Counted from the stretch's first letter, positions 44,201 through 51,691 are shown. The stretch is 64,000 nt of DNA from Dreissena polymorpha (GCF_020536995.1 NC_068355.1:72537328-72601327), one strand, 5' to 3'. Program-made: numbers and translations. Notes: generated by a model not told the origin, from the sequence alone.

Positions 44201-46331
44201 TTATGCCTAGGATCATGAAACTTCATAGGTACATTGATCATCACTGGCAGATGACCACTATTGATTTTCAGGTCACTAGGTCAAAGGTCAAGGTCACAGT
44301 TACTCTAAATAGTAAAATGGTTTCCGGATGATAACTCAAGAATGCTTAGGCCTAGCTAGGATCATGAAACTTCATAGGTAAATTGATCATAACTGGCAGA
44401 TGCCGCATAGTGATTTTCAGGTCACTAGGTCAATGGTCAAGGTCACAGTGACTCAAAACAGTAAAATGGTTTCTGGATGATAACCCAAGAATGCTTACGC
44501 CTAGGATCATGAAACTTCATGGGAACATTGATCATGACTGGTAGATGACCCGTATTGATTTTCAGGTCACTAGGTAAAAGGTCAAGGTCACTGTGACTCG
44601 AAACAGTAAAATAGTGTCAGGATGATAACTCAAGAATTTCAATAGAAAATTGAATTTTAAAATTTTCCCTTAAATCCAGCTTATGTAAAGATTTGCCTTA
44701 GGAGCTTTATGAATACCAGCCCAGGCCTTTACCTTGCCAGTTTGGAAAAAATCATATAATTTATAGTTATATACTTTGTAAGTTTATTATAGAATAAAAT
44801 TCATATATAATAAGCATTAGACAATTCTTTCTTAAAAAAAAAAAAAAAAAGAAAAAAACAAACAATGGACATTGGGATTTTTTTTTGTTCAATATTGGTT
44901 TGGAATCAGGTACCTTTTAGGGCAATGTTTACATAGCAGAAACTCCCTGATATAATGTAAAGAAATTGTTCAATAATGTATATGTGCCATTTTATTGCTA
45001 CAGTAGCCAAAATAATACATGTTTTCAGAATTATTGATTTATAAACATGAGTAATGAAGTATTTTGACTGTCACTTCATGACATGCCTATAAATAGAAAC
45101 TGAGTTCCTGGGAAAGAGACACTTTCTGACCTTGTTTGCATTTGTGTGGTTGTCAGATTACTGTACAGTGCAATATATTTTATAAATAAACAAATAAAAA
45201 TTTATATAAAATAGAAACTCTTTAAATAGCTATAGTTGGATTTTAAGAAGTTTTCAAACGTATGTATGCAATTAATTGAGAAATTTCAAAAGATTGTATA
45301 AATAAGTACTCTTAAAAAAATTAAGTTGTTGTGCCTTGTGGTTGGATTGTAAGAAGTGTTCAAAGGTAGGTGATAATTTTAATTAATTAATTTTAGCATT
45401 ATGCGGTTGTTATTGGTTTAGTGAGAAAATAGATAAAAACGCATCAATATCTCTTGTTTGAAGTATTATTTTACTTGATATAGAAAATTAAACACTTTAA
45501 AAATACAAATTAAGTCGTATACATTGCACATGTATGAAGTATCAGTACATTGTTATCACATGGGTACCTGTGTAGGAAATCAAGTATTGCTGTGTATAGT
45601 AACATTCATAATGTACACATGTTGATTGAACTGTGCAATTGCTTTCTATTGTGTAATTGTTTCCATCTGTGTAATTTTGCAACACTTCATTTCTAACTCA
45701 CCGGTCACATTTCAACATGTCAAACTTCTACACAATAACACTGATACTGAAGTTTATTGTCAAACTTAACTATTGAATCATTGAAATGTATGCATATATT
45801 TTAGATGTGTAAAGGCCTATTTATAGCAACATATGCGTAATACAATATCACTGCAGTATGTGTAATAAGATTATTTAACATTTACAGTAATTCAATATCT
45901 TGATGTTACTCTGTTTTGCAGTATCCAGTTGTGCTGTGAGTCCCACAGGGGACAGGCTGTACATCACCAGCTACAACCAGCACAAGCTCCTCACCCTGGC
46001 CAGGGATGGCACACACCTGGCTACATTCACAGACCCAGCACTACATTGGCCAGCTGGTCTACATGTGACCCCTGCAGGCCAGGTGCTGCTCTGTGGATAC
46101 TGGTCCGACACTGTACTACAGGTGGACAGAGAGGGGGAGAGTAAGCTGGCCACTCTGGCTACTCTGGAGGATGGAGTGATGTACCCAGTGTCAGTCTGCT
46201 ACAGCAGCACCACTTCATCCATCATTGTCGGACAGTTGGGGGACAACATCCTGGTGTTCAAAGTGGTTTGTACATTATTTCAAAACCTTTTTAACACTCT
46301 AGAGGCCAAATTTATTGTCTGGTCATCATGA
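20303..46331 (+). CDS. TRIM-like B-box / coiled-coil / beta-propeller protein, three exons
   Basis: Exons 20303-20640, 28227-29197 and 45922-46331 join in frame (phases 2 and 1) to encode 572 residues. Introns start GTAGCG and GTAAGA and end TTTTTCAG and TTTTGCAG. Residues 1-60 form a B-box-1-like zinc site (C18, C21, C35, C38, C43, C46, H50), and 84-112 a B-box 2 (C84, H87, C96, H99, C104, C107, H112). Residues 125-270 are helical and coiled-coil-like, and about 295-560 form NHL/6-blade propeller repeats (NGQVLVAD, AVSPTGDRLYITS, TPAGQVLLCGYWS, TDTVLQVD-like). There is no RING, so a ubiquitin ligase activity is not implied. Such RING-less TRIM-like proteins are greatly expanded in bivalves and their partners are unknown. 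Compared with paralogues I remember, the linker between coil and propeller looks short, and the last 20 or so residues come from a repeat. It looks intact. Confidence 0.85.
20703..21592. mobile_element. TIR DNA element in intron 1
   Basis: The left end CAGGGGCATCGGAAGC resembles the inverted right end GCTCCGACGCCTCTG. Next to each end are G/C-rich words (GGGGCGGCGG on the left, CCAGCCGCCCCAGC on the right) that also pair. No transposase is visible in 890 bp. It could be a non-autonomous hAT-like element. No target duplication is clear. Confidence 0.45.
21593..22098. other. Gap in intron 1
   Basis: AT-rich intron sequence with nothing supported. Confidence 0.4.
22099..22269 (+). CDS. Orphan exon-like segment, 57 codons
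   Basis: A clean acceptor (ATCGATTTTTAG) and donor (TCA|GTGAGTG) bound 171 bases that read without stops as a helical, well-mixed peptide containing WSSKFTDLVLQINMFLEAL, TETHYARNNYRCLSALQR and MERLLYYS. Composition and amino-acid mix look like real coding sequence, unlike the AT-rich surroundings. Both splice phases are 0. It cannot be an alternative exon of the surrounding TRIM-like gene in that frame, because intron 1 is phase 2. I do not recognise the family. It may belong to a second gene interleaved here or be a stray copied exon. Confidence 0.45.
22355..22575. mobile_element. MITE remnant with internal expansion
   Basis: The left edge 'aaaacagggtttaatgcatg' and the pair GATTAGCCTGTGCACACT ... 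GCGCACAAGCTAATC then AAGGACGAC match the layout of a foldback MITE that I recall as frequent in bivalves (ends GGGTTTAATGCATG, inner GATTAGCC/GGCTAATC stem, GGACGACA). Here the stem side has been replaced by an 18-bp array. Confidence 0.5.
22383..22544. repeat. 18-bp tandem array, nine copies
   Basis: The unit GATTAGCCTGTGCACACT repeats at exact 18-bp steps from 22383 to 22527; only the unit at 22491 (CTCACT) and the last differ. Because 18 is a multiple of three, both strands stay open and give artificial repeat peptides (ISLCTL and HRLISV). Confidence 0.9.
22576..24046. other. Gap in intron 1
   Basis: No supported exon. The frame at 23852-24169 runs into a decayed family C repeat and has no family resemblance. 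Confidence 0.4.
24047..24360 (+). mobile_element. Family C element, decayed copy
   Basis: It starts AAAGCTCACCTGAGCAC, recalling the family C start GCTCACCTGA, and continues with worn family C phrases ('cttgcaaacactctagagg', 'catgaaagaac', 'ttcattcagaaca'). The end is not defined. Confidence 0.4.
24607..26717 (+). mobile_element. Family G element carrying a G/A higher-order repeat
   Basis: The start TTTTTAGCTCTACTGC is mirrored near the end by GCAGTAGAGC, followed by a CCC/GGG stem and CTCTTGTTT. Inside, a family G monomer ('gataaagctcacagttttc', 'caaacttgttcagtgtc') alternates with a family A monomer, giving a 301-bp period ('ggttactttttc' at 24992, 25293, 25594, 25895). Positions 24860-25461 and 25462-26063 are nearly identical 602-bp blocks. 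At 26310-26397 sits a complete family A 3' end. Confidence 0.75.
26718..28226. other. Gap, end of intron 1
   Basis: A decayed family C-like stretch lies at about 26840-27120 ('catcttcatgaaacttgg', 'tcaaatgatatcattgg', 'ctagatcactagg'). The rest is AT-rich intron, ending in a good pyrimidine tract and TTTTTCAG. Confidence 0.45.
28227..29197 (+). CDS. TRIM-like gene, exon 2 (coiled coil and first propeller blades)
   Basis: The exon starts one base before codon CTA (LCLQVTPLPQ) and ends GATTTCACAG|GTAAGA, one base into a codon. It encodes residues 113-436: a helical region with charged heptads (about 125-270, including EMREEIKYLLADFEKS and KEKKEELNLKQ), the phrase GKELSFIASKKCLENIQQS, then propeller strands (ITAVCALPNGQVLVADK, VKLLNQQYRVVSHLDV, LQHRCRGIAHNQGDLYI). 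No stops or frameshifts are seen. Confidence 0.85.
29198..31296. other. Gap, first part of intron 2
   Basis: Mostly AT-rich. A denser block at about 30040-30230 has more G+C and the words 'aaaatggccgcgcccattgg'. It could be a relic of a promoter or of another repeat, but I see no exon beside it. Confidence 0.35.
31297..32722 (+). mobile_element. Family B element, complete long copy
   Basis: It starts TTTTTATGCCCCCGGATCG, with partner CGATC (as GATCGGGGG) making a hairpin, then TCTGTCTGTC. About ten monomers follow: first 120-130-bp units with 'gcaacttgatatttggcat' and 'gagctgcacattttgagtgg', then shorter units with AGGTCAAGGTCATCC. It ends CACTAGGGGGCATTGTG, an inverted copy of the start, then the stem GTGTT..AACAC and CTCTTGTTT. 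Unit length and order change along the array. Confidence 0.8.
32723..33118. other. Gap in intron 2
   Basis: AT-rich; nothing supported. Confidence 0.4.
33119..33979 (+). mobile_element. hAT-type TIR element with a zinc-finger exon relic
   Basis: Perfect 17-bp inverted ends: CAGAGCTCCAGATAAGG (33119) and CCTTATCTGGAGCTCTG (ends 33979). Inside, the + frame 33483-33726 encodes KTLNEWKGQVPWLIVEKIEG and then FNCEICKNSSKACNLSTVWA, the pattern of the TTF-type zinc finger that precedes hAT transposases, with a possible donor GAAG|GTATTT. The same frame upstream (33147-33479) is open but ends at a TAG at 33480. The catalytic domain is absent, so it is an internally deleted, non-autonomous hAT. An 8-bp target duplication is not evident. 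Confidence 0.7.
33980..34449. other. Gap in intron 2
   Basis: AT-rich; nothing supported. Confidence 0.4.
34450..35227. mobile_element. TIR element with TATAGCGCGC motifs
   Basis: The left end GTAGGTTACCACGTATAGCG and the inverted right end (...GCGCTATACGTGGAAACCTAC) match except for one base. TATAGCGCGC or its complement occurs twice near each end, giving four copies. The 778-bp interior has no recognisable transposase; the frames at 34811-35088 look random. Confidence 0.6.
35390..35725 (+). mobile_element. tRNA-like SINE pieces, two copies
   Basis: Two stretches (about 35390-35470 and 35645-35725) share a B-box-like core (GATTCGAGTTCCGGA and GTTAAAATCCCGGA) followed by 'ttggctgtacaattgtc' and 'ctggctgcacaattttc' and then 'tcatcctg'. 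The second has an A-box-like 'tagctcaatcagaaaagc'. Both are worn. A tRNA gene is ruled out by the broken stems. Confidence 0.35.
35803..35964. mobile_element. Foldback MITE, 162 bp
   Basis: The left arm (ACAGGAGTTTGAAATTCT, 'atgaagctaat', 'aataataaaaatagacccc') is repeated in reverse in the right arm ('ggggtctagtttttattatt', 'attagcttcat', AGAATTTCAAACTCCTGT). Nearly the whole element is one imperfect hairpin with a short AT loop. Confidence 0.7.
36051..36243 (-). mobile_element. tRNA-derived SINE, 5'-truncated
   Basis: Read on the minus strand it has the B box GGTTCGAGCCC (complement at 36197-36207), then an A-rich body and the conserved tail CATGCCAAAATCTGTG ending CCCCTTTAA. The A-box half is missing. 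The tail matches the split SINE at 15163-15264. Confidence 0.6.
36287..36469 (+). CDS. Second orphan exon-like segment
   Basis: A strong pyrimidine tract and acceptor (TTCCTCTCTTATTCACAG) precede a stop-free stretch, LVQMKISMECVVCINLRR... to ...EHILSTEPEV and a TGA. A donor at GAG|GTGTGA (36462) is possible, in which case it is an internal exon. The phase is 0, matching the orphan exon at 22099-22269 but not the TRIM-like intron 2 (phase 1). I do not recognise the sequence (NNMFWIYNKQRELYKS, NNPWNKYIEPIEHIL). It could be chance. Confidence 0.3.
   Translation: MVQMKISMECVVCINLRRNSNNMFWIYNKQRELYKSEDNNNPWNKYIEPIEHILSTEPEV
36470..37167. other. Gap in intron 2
   Basis: AT-rich; no exon supported. 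The open frame at 36965-37147 lacks splice signals and homology. Confidence 0.4.
37168..38458 (+). mobile_element. Family A element, complete copy
   Basis: It starts TTATGCCCCCCTTCAAAG with hairpin partner GAAGAGGGGGTATA. Then come GTCTGTCGGTCGGTCCGTCC and about eight monomers of roughly 144 bp, each with 'gatgataactcaagaacgc', 'aggatcatgaaactt', 'gatcatgactcgcagatgac', 'tattgattttcaggtcac' and the half-site cluster AGGTCAAAGGTCAAGGTCA. It ends CCCATATGGGGGGAATGCAT (inverted copy of the start), the stem TGTTTtacAAACA and CCCTTGTTT. Perfect GGTCAnnnTGACC cores lie at 37368-37380, 37652-37664 and 38219-38231. Confidence 0.85.
38459..38942. other. Gap in intron 2
   Basis: AT-rich. Two facing CCAAT-type words (ATTGGCTgcaatAGCCAAT) occur near 38670 and may be chance. 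'aatagggtcgggcgctccc' near 38880 looks like part of an unrecognised repeat. Confidence 0.35.
38943..39004. repeat. (TA)n microsatellite
   Basis: About 60 bases of alternating T and A, nearly uninterrupted. Confidence 0.95.
39005..39265. repeat. Tandem duplication, period about 200 bp
   Basis: The phrase 'agagcaataaccaagaccag' then 'cctagccaaataagca' at about 39012 returns with few changes at about 39212. Only the edges of the unit remain similar. Confidence 0.6.
39266..40589. other. Gap in intron 2
   Basis: AT-rich. Near 40005-40085 'ctaaaaatgagcaatatatc' and its inverse 'atatatgctcattta' form a loose foldback. No gene is supported. Confidence 0.35.
40590..40880 (+). repeat. Family I monomer, single copy
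   Basis: It shares 'tttgttcaaattatgcccct', 'aaatttgaccctgc', 'gggggtcacaaaa' and 'gtatgtagagacatctaata' with the array at 41935-42572. Confidence 0.65.
40884..40955 (+). mobile_element. Family A 3' end, solo
   Basis: 'cacaatggctgccagtacaa', CCCATATGGGGGGCATAC, then the TGTTT/AAACA stem and AGCCCTTGTA. It directly follows a family I monomer, so family I arrays may be another body type that uses the same 3' end. Confidence 0.7.
41078..41244. repeat. Compound (TAC)n/(CCA)n microsatellite
   Basis: (TAC)n then (CCA)n, followed by a second (CTA)n and (CCA)n. Both junctions carry the same interruption CTCCACCGCCAC, so a whole block was duplicated. The long stop-free frames here (poly-T/P/L/H on one strand, poly-V/G/S/W on the other) are artefacts of a three-base repeat. 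Confidence 0.95.
41246..41338 (+). mobile_element. Family A 3' end, second solo copy
   Basis: 'cacagtgacaaaaaacattc', 'cacacaatggctgctactac', 'tataggggggcatgcatg', the stem and CAGCCCTTGTTT. It sits directly after the microsatellite. Confidence 0.7.
41339..41934. other. Gap in intron 2
   Basis: The 68-residue frame at 41654-41860 begins with a reasonable ATG context but has no splice signals or known motif. Nothing is supported. Confidence 0.35.
41935..42572 (+). repeat. Family I tandem array, about four monomers
   Basis: Monomers of about 155-170 bp with 'caaatttggtatgtagtgac', 'tttgttcaaattatgcccc', 'gggtcaaatttgaccctgc', 'gcctattttgtgaaaac' and 'atcttcttgcccataacc'. It carries GGGTCAAATTTGACCC, a palindrome of related half-sites with a different spacer. 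Confidence 0.75.
42573..42900. mobile_element. hAT-like element, one end visible
   Basis: The left end CAGGGCTCAACATTAAC resembles the ends at 1649 and 50088. 'acttgccctgccgggcaag' and later 'cttgcccgggcgg' give subterminal inverted words. I find no matching right end, so the far limit is a guess. Confidence 0.4.
43066..43255 (+). mobile_element. tRNA-derived SINE, second family
   Basis: The tRNA-like head reads 'gtgcctgactagccattggg' then a B-box-like CACGTTTGATCCC. The body holds 'tactggttcttcccagaaaa', 'cagacttgagagtatctcaa' and 'taagcctaaggcttt', which I recall from molluscan SINEs. It ends in an AT-rich tail near 43255. Confidence 0.6.
43256..43955. other. Gap in intron 2
   Basis: AT-rich; nothing supported. 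Confidence 0.4.
43956..44640 (+). mobile_element. Family A element, 3'-truncated
   Basis: The complete 5' start (TAATGCCCCCCTTCG and partner AAGAAGAGGGGGTATA) is followed by about four and a half monomers. It stops in mid-monomer at 'ataactcaagaa' with no 3' end. Confidence 0.75.
44641..45921. other. Gap, end of intron 2
   Basis: AT-rich intron sequence with a poly-A run at about 44834-44866. It ends with the acceptor CTCTGTTTTGCAG. Confidence 0.5.
45922..46331 (+). CDS. TRIM-like gene, exon 3 (last propeller blades)
   Basis: It begins TA, completing a valine codon, then SSCAVSPTGDRLYITSYNQ. Further blades are HLATFTDPALHWPAGLHVTP, AGQVLLCGYWSDTVLQVD and SVCYSSTTSSIIVGQLGDN, ending with ILVFKVV. 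The exon is more GC-rich than its surroundings. The frame then runs on into a family C monomer ('aacactctagaggccaaatt') and stops at 46329-46331, so about the last 18 residues are repeat-derived. Paralogues that I remember stop soon after the ILVxKV phrase. Confidence 0.8.
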
Positions 46332-47160
46332 AACTTGGTCAGAAGATTTGATCCCAATGATATCATGGACGAGTTTGAAAATGGTTCTAGTTGCCAGTAA
46401 AAACATGGCCGCCAGGGGGCGGGATATTTGTACTTATATAGCTACATATGGCTACAGTAAAACCTTTTTAACACTCGAGAGGCCTCATTTATTGTTCAAT
46501 TGTCATGAAACTTAGTTCGAAGAGTTGTCCCAACAATATCTAGGATGAGTTTAGAAATGGCTCCTGTTGGTTGAAAAACATGGCCGCCAGGGGGTGGGGA
46601 ATTGTTCCTTATATGGTGATAGTAAAATTTTTTAACACTCTAAAAGTCACATTTATTTTCTAATCTTCATGAAACTTGGTCAGAACAGTTGTTTTAATGA
46701 TATCTTGAATAAGATTGAAATGGTTCCGGTCAGTTAAAAAACATGGCCAACAGGGGTTGGGGAAATTTTTCCTTATATGGCTATAGTAAATCCGTGTTAA
46801 CACTAAAGAGGCCACTTCATCATGGAACTTGGTCAGAAGATTTTTCCTGATATCTTGGAATAGCTTGAAAATGATTTAAGTTGCTTAAAAAACAAGTCCC
46901 CCAGGAGGCGGGGCATTTTTTCATAATAAGGCTTATATGGCTATAGTAAAACCTTGTTAACACTCTAGAGGCCACATTTATAGTCTGATCTTCATGAAAC
47001 TTGGTTAGAAGATTTACCCCAACTATATCTTCGACAAGTTCGAAAATGGTTCCGGTTGGTTAAAAAAAAATTCCACCAGGGCTTTTTAACACTCCAAAAG
47101 TCACATTCATTGTCCAATCTTCATGAAACTATCAGAACATTCTGAAAAGAAAAAAAATGT
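46285..47160 (+). repeat. Family C-type array, about five monomers
   Basis: Monomers of about 165 bp with 'aacactctagaggccacatt', 'cttcatgaaacttggtcag', 'gatatcttgga', 'gaaaatggttccggttgg', 'aaaaacatggccgccagg' and 'ccttatatggctatagtaaa'. It lacks a family C start or end. It supplies the 3' end of the TRIM-like reading frame. Confidence 0.75.
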
Positions 47161-47184
47161 TTATATTTTCTTAATAAGATTTGT

Positions 47185-47351
47185 TATGTCCCTGGTAGGG
47201 TGGCATTTAGCAGTGGGACATTCTGGACGTCATTCCCTTTGTCGGTCCGTCCGTCCGTCCGGCATTCCATATCTGGAGTTTTTAGCTATTATCATCACCT
47301 GAGCGTTGGGGTCTGCGTCTGTGTACAGTTAAGTTTTGTGTTTAGGTCCAC
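47185..47351 (+). repeat. Family B and family F 5' fragments
   Basis: 'tatgtccctggtagggtggc' then 'atttagcagt' matches the start of the family B copy at 53264. Next, 'agctattatcatcacctgag' and 'gttaagttttgtgtttaggt' match the start of family F at 52138. Both are cut short. Confidence 0.55.
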
Positions 47352-49242
47352 TTTTTAGCTCACCTGATTGCTCAGGTGAGCTTTTGTGACCGTTCTTTGT
47401 CCGTCGTATGTCCGTCCGTCCGGTAAACATTTGCTCGTAAACACAATAGAGGCCACATTTCTTGCCCCATCTTCATAAAACTTGGTCAGAAGCTTTGTCT
47501 TAATGAAATCTAAGCTGAGTTCGAAACTGGGTTGTGCCGGGTCAAAAACTAGGTCACTAGGTCAAAAAAAAGAAAAACCTAGTAAACACTGTAGAAGTCA
47601 CATTTCAAGCCCAATCTTCATGTAACTTTGTCAAAATGTTTGTCTTAATGATATCTTGGTTGAGTTCAAAAGTGGTTCCGATCCGTTGAAAAACATGGCT
47701 GCCAGTGAGCGGGGCAGTTTTCCTTATTTGGCTATAGAGAAACCTTGTAAACACTCTCAAAGTCACAATTTTTGCCAAATCATCATGAAAGTTGGTCAAA
47801 ACATTGGTTTTATTGATATCTCGGACGATTTTGAAAATGGTCGTGATTGGTGAAAAACATGGCCGCCAGTGGGCGGGGCATTTTTCTCTAAATGTATATA
47901 GTGAAAACATGTGAACACAGTAGAAGTCACATTTTTGGCCCAATTTTCATGAAATTTGCTCAGAACATTCCTTGATACAAGAGTTGAGTTCAAAAATGGT
48001 TACGGTCAGTTGAATAACATGGCTGTTGGGAGGGGGGCAGTTTTCTCATTATGACCCTCCCCCTTTCAAAGAAGAGGGGGTATATTTTTTTGCTCATGTC
48101 GGTCCGTCCGTCCACCAGATGGTTTCCGGATGATAACTCAAGAGCGCTTATGCCAAGGATCATGAAACTTCATAGGTACATTGATCATGACTCGCAGATG
48201 ACCCCTATTGATTTTCAGGTCACTAGGTCAAAGGTCAAGGTCACGATGACATGAAATAGTAAAACGGTTTCCGGATGATAACTCAAGAACAATTATGTCT
48301 AGGATCATGAAACTTCATAGATACGTTGATCATGACTTGCAGATGACCCCTATTGATTTTAAGGTCACTAGTTCAAAGGTCAAGTTCACGTTGATCCAAA
48401 GCAGTAAAATAGTTTCCAGATGATAACTCAAGAACGCTTATGCCTAGGATCATAAAACTTCATAGATACAGTGATCATGACTCACAGATAACCCATATTG
48501 ATTTTCAGGTCACTAGGTCAAAGGTCAAGGTCACGATTACCCGAAATAGTAAAATGATTTCCGGATGATAACTCAAGAACGCTTATGCCTAGGATCATGA
48601 AACTTCATAGGTGCATTGATCATGTCTCGTAGATGACCCCTATTTATTTTCAGGTCACTAGGTCAAAGGTCAAGGTCACGGTGACCCGAAATAGTAAAAT
48701 GGTTTTCAGATGATAACTCAAGTATGCTTTATGCCTAGGATTATAAAACTTCATAGGTACATTGATCATGACTCGAAGATGACCGCTATTGATTTTCAGG
48801 TCCCTAGGTCAAAGGTCACGGTGACCCAAAGCAGTAAAATGGTTTCGGGATGTTAACTCAAGAACGCTTATGCCTAGGTTCATGAAACTTCAAAGGTATA
48901 TTGATCATGACGCGCAGATTACCCCTATTGATTACATGCATCAGGTCACTAGGTCAAAGGTCAAGGTCACAGTGCCAAAAAACGTATTCACACAATGGCT
49001 GTCACGGTCACGGGGACTCAACTTAGAAAAATGGTTTCCGGATGATAACTCAAGAATGCTTATGCCTAGGATCATGAAACTTCATAGGTACATTGATCAT
49101 GACTCGCAGATGAAATAATGATGAAACTTGACCATGATGTTTGTCTTGACAATATCAAGGTCAAGTTTGACATTTGGTAAAGATTGAATGAACCAACTCC
49201 TCTCAGTTGAGCGAACTAGGGCTATCTTGGCCCTCTTGTTGA
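47352..49242 (+). mobile_element. Composite family C element with family A core, copy 1
   Basis: The start TTTTTAGCTCACCTGA with partner TCAGGTGAGC forms a perfect hairpin. Family C monomers follow to 48047, then a family A body. From 49101 family C sequence returns ('atgaaacttgaccatgatg', 'tcaagtttgacatttgg') with the end CTCAGTTGAGCG, the stem region GGGCTATCTTGGCCC and TCTTGTT. The start and the CTCAGTTGAGC near the end are inverted copies. Confidence 0.65.
48048..49098 (+). mobile_element. Family A body inside the composite
   Basis: It begins TTATGACCCTCCCCCTTTC with partner AAAGAAGAGGGGGTATA. Seven or so monomers follow, with perfect GGTCAnnnTGACC cores at 48674-48686 and 48814-48826. 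Near 48985 the family A closing phrase 'gtattcacacaatggctgtc' is followed not by its usual end but by another monomer and then by family C. Confidence 0.7.
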
Positions 49243-49259
49243 AAGATAGTCTAATAAAT

Positions 49260-49430
49260 TATTGAATATGAACAATTTCCCCATGATGGCTTACGTTATA
49301 CTGTCAAGCACTCAAAGAGTCGAGCATGCTGTCCTCTGACAGCTCTTGTTATTTCTTTTTTTTGGAAGATAATGTAATAAATGACCACACCCCCACACTA
49401 TACACCCCTCTCCACCCCACCCATCCATCT
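49260..49430 (+). repeat. Ends of families K and F
   Basis: 'aagagtcgagcatgctgtcc' with stem GCTGTcctctgACAGC and TCTTGTT looks like the 3' end of a further family (K). After it, 'ataaatgaccacacccccac' and 'actatacacccc' match sequence at 53200-53230 downstream of family F. Confidence 0.4.
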
Positions 49431-51691
49431 TTTTAGCTCACCTGATTGCTCAGGTGAGCTTTTATGACTGGTCTTTGTCCGTCGTATGTCCGTCTGTCCG
49501 CCCGTTAACATTTGCTCGTTAACACTCTAGAGGCAACATTGTTTGTCCTATCTTCATAAAACTTGGTCAGATGCTTTGTTCCAATGAAACTGGGTTGTGC
49601 TGGGTCAAAAACTAGGTCACTAGGTCAAAAAAAAGAAAAACCTTGTAAACACTGTAGAAGTCACATTTCATGCCATGTAACTTTGTCAAAATGTTTGTCT
49701 TAATGATATCTTGGTTGAGTTTAAAAGTGGTTCCGATCCATTGAAAAACATGGCTGCCAGTGGGCGGGGCAGTTTTCCTTATTTGGCTATAGACAAACCT
49801 TGTAAACACTCTAGAAGTCACTTTTTTTGCCGAATCATCATGAAAGTTGGTCAAAACATTGGTTCAATTGATGTCTCAGACGAGTTTTAAAATGGTCGAG
49901 ATCAGGGAAAAACATGGCCGCCAGTGGGCGGGGCACTTTTCTCTATATGTATATAGTGGCAGTTTTCCCTATTTGGCTATAGAAAAACCTTGTAAACACT
50001 CTAGAAGTCACAATTTTTGCCCAATCATCATGAAAGTTGGTCAAAACATTGGTTTTATTGATATCTCGGACTAGTTTGAAAATGGTAGCAGGGCTTAACA
50101 CTAAGGCACGTCCGAACGATATTCACTGCCTGTACCTAGGTCCAGGCTAGCCAATGTCCCAGTAACATGCCCGACCGGTCGTGTGTATTTTGGGCGGGAT
50201 TATGTGTTCTATATCAATAAACTGCGTTTAAAATAAGCTTTTGAAAGATGCAAAAAATTTAATACAGTATGATCAGATGACAATAAAATCCCAGATTGAA
50301 GTCGGAGACTACAAACAGATCATAACTCGAAATAGATTTGGAACCCCCTGATTGCAATCAAAAAGAGACAGACAATTCAGAAAATCCCCGCCTGTTTTCC
50401 TGGTAAAACACGTCAGTACCTATTTTTAAACGGAATTCCAATAGATACGGTTTTGATTGGTTTCCTCGAAGTGACGTGTTTTCTTCATAAAATACGTTTT
50501 AAAATAAAAGCTGGGATCGCCAAGGATTGTCGGGGATAGATGAAGGTATAAAACTCGACATTAACACAATGTTAATATAAAATTATTATTTATTTATTTA
50601 AATAATTTTAATTTGTTTGATCGATTAGAAGTGTTTTGACAATCTTTTTTACGCAATTCAATTAGCAAAACTAATATTAATGGTCGATCCCGGCTTTTAG
50701 TAGAGAGTTAACCTTGTACAATTGTTACGACAACCGTATAACGTTCTTTGTTATTTAGCAACACCTAAGATTCGCTTACCGTATGTTGTCAGACGGCAAC
50801 CGCGGTTATCTATGTTAAAAGGTTTTAACGTTCATGTCGTTGTTTAAGTTTGGCTTTACGGGTGGGTATGGGGGTTCCTAGGATAAGAAAAGAAAAGGGA
50901 AGTAATGAGGTAAGAGAAAGTATGAGGAAAAAAGACAAGGAAATTTCTCCCGAAATGGCGTGAAGATTACAAATAGATGTCTTAAGTAGATGAATATTGA
51001 ATTCATAAGCATCAGTAAGGCAAGCTAATAAGAATGATTGAATCATAATTGCGCATCTCCACGCACAAGAAAAAACAAATTAAATGATAAATATAAAGGT
51101 TTTGATAATACTTTGGTCGGGTCACATGAAAGATTGGTCAGGGCTAGTAGGTTCTGCATTTACTAGCCCGACTGGGCTAGTTGAAAAAAGTTAGTGTTAA
51201 GCCCTGCGGTCCGGATTGGTGAAAAAACATGGCCGCCTATTTATTTTCAGGTCACTAGGTCAAAGGTCAAGGTCACGATGACCTGAACTAGTAAAATGGT
51301 TTCTGGATGATAACTCAAGAACGCTTATGCCTAGGTTCATGAAACTTCATAGGTATATTGATCATGACTCGCAGATGACCCCTATTGATTATCAGGTCAC
51401 TAGGTCAAAGGTCAAGGTCACATTGCCAAAAAAACGTATTCACACAATGGCTGTCAAGGTCACATCGACTCAACTTAAAGAAATTGTTTCCGGATGATAA
51501 CTCAAGAATGCTTACGCCTAGGATCAAGAAACTTCATAGGTGCATTGGTCATGACTTGCAGATGAAATAATGATGAAACTTGACCAGGATGTTTGTCTGG
51601 ACAATATCTAGGTCAAGTTTGACATTTGGTAAAGATTGAATGAACCGCCTCCTCTCAGGTGAGCGTACTAGGGCCATCTTGGCCCTCTTGT
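49431..51691 (+). mobile_element. Composite family C/A element, copy 2
   Basis: Same order as copy 1: the GCTCACCTGA hairpin start, a monomer with 'actaggtcactaggtcaaaa' plus the same odd 'aaaagaaaaacc', C monomers, a family A core (51238-51560) with the same 'gtattcacacaatggctgtc' joint, and the C end (CTCTCAGGTGAGCG, GGGCCATCTTGGCCC, TCTTGTC). The family A core is much shorter than in copy 1, and a TIR element interrupts the C part. Confidence 0.65.
50088..51207. mobile_element. hAT-like TIR element inside composite copy 2
   Basis: Perfect 17-bp inverted ends: GCAGGGCTTAACACTAA and TTAGTGTTAAGCCCTGC. It interrupts the family C phrase 'gaaaatggt|ccggattggtg'. GGT is present on both flanks, so a short target duplication is possible but the 8 bp expected for hAT is not visible. 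Subterminal words 'ctaggtccaggctagcc' and 'tagcccgactgggctag' pair loosely. No transposase is found in 1.1 kb. Confidence 0.7.

Noticed and set aside
47605-47993. Minus-strand frames of 65-112 residues across family C
   Set aside because: They are antisense readings of family C monomers and repeat with the same period.
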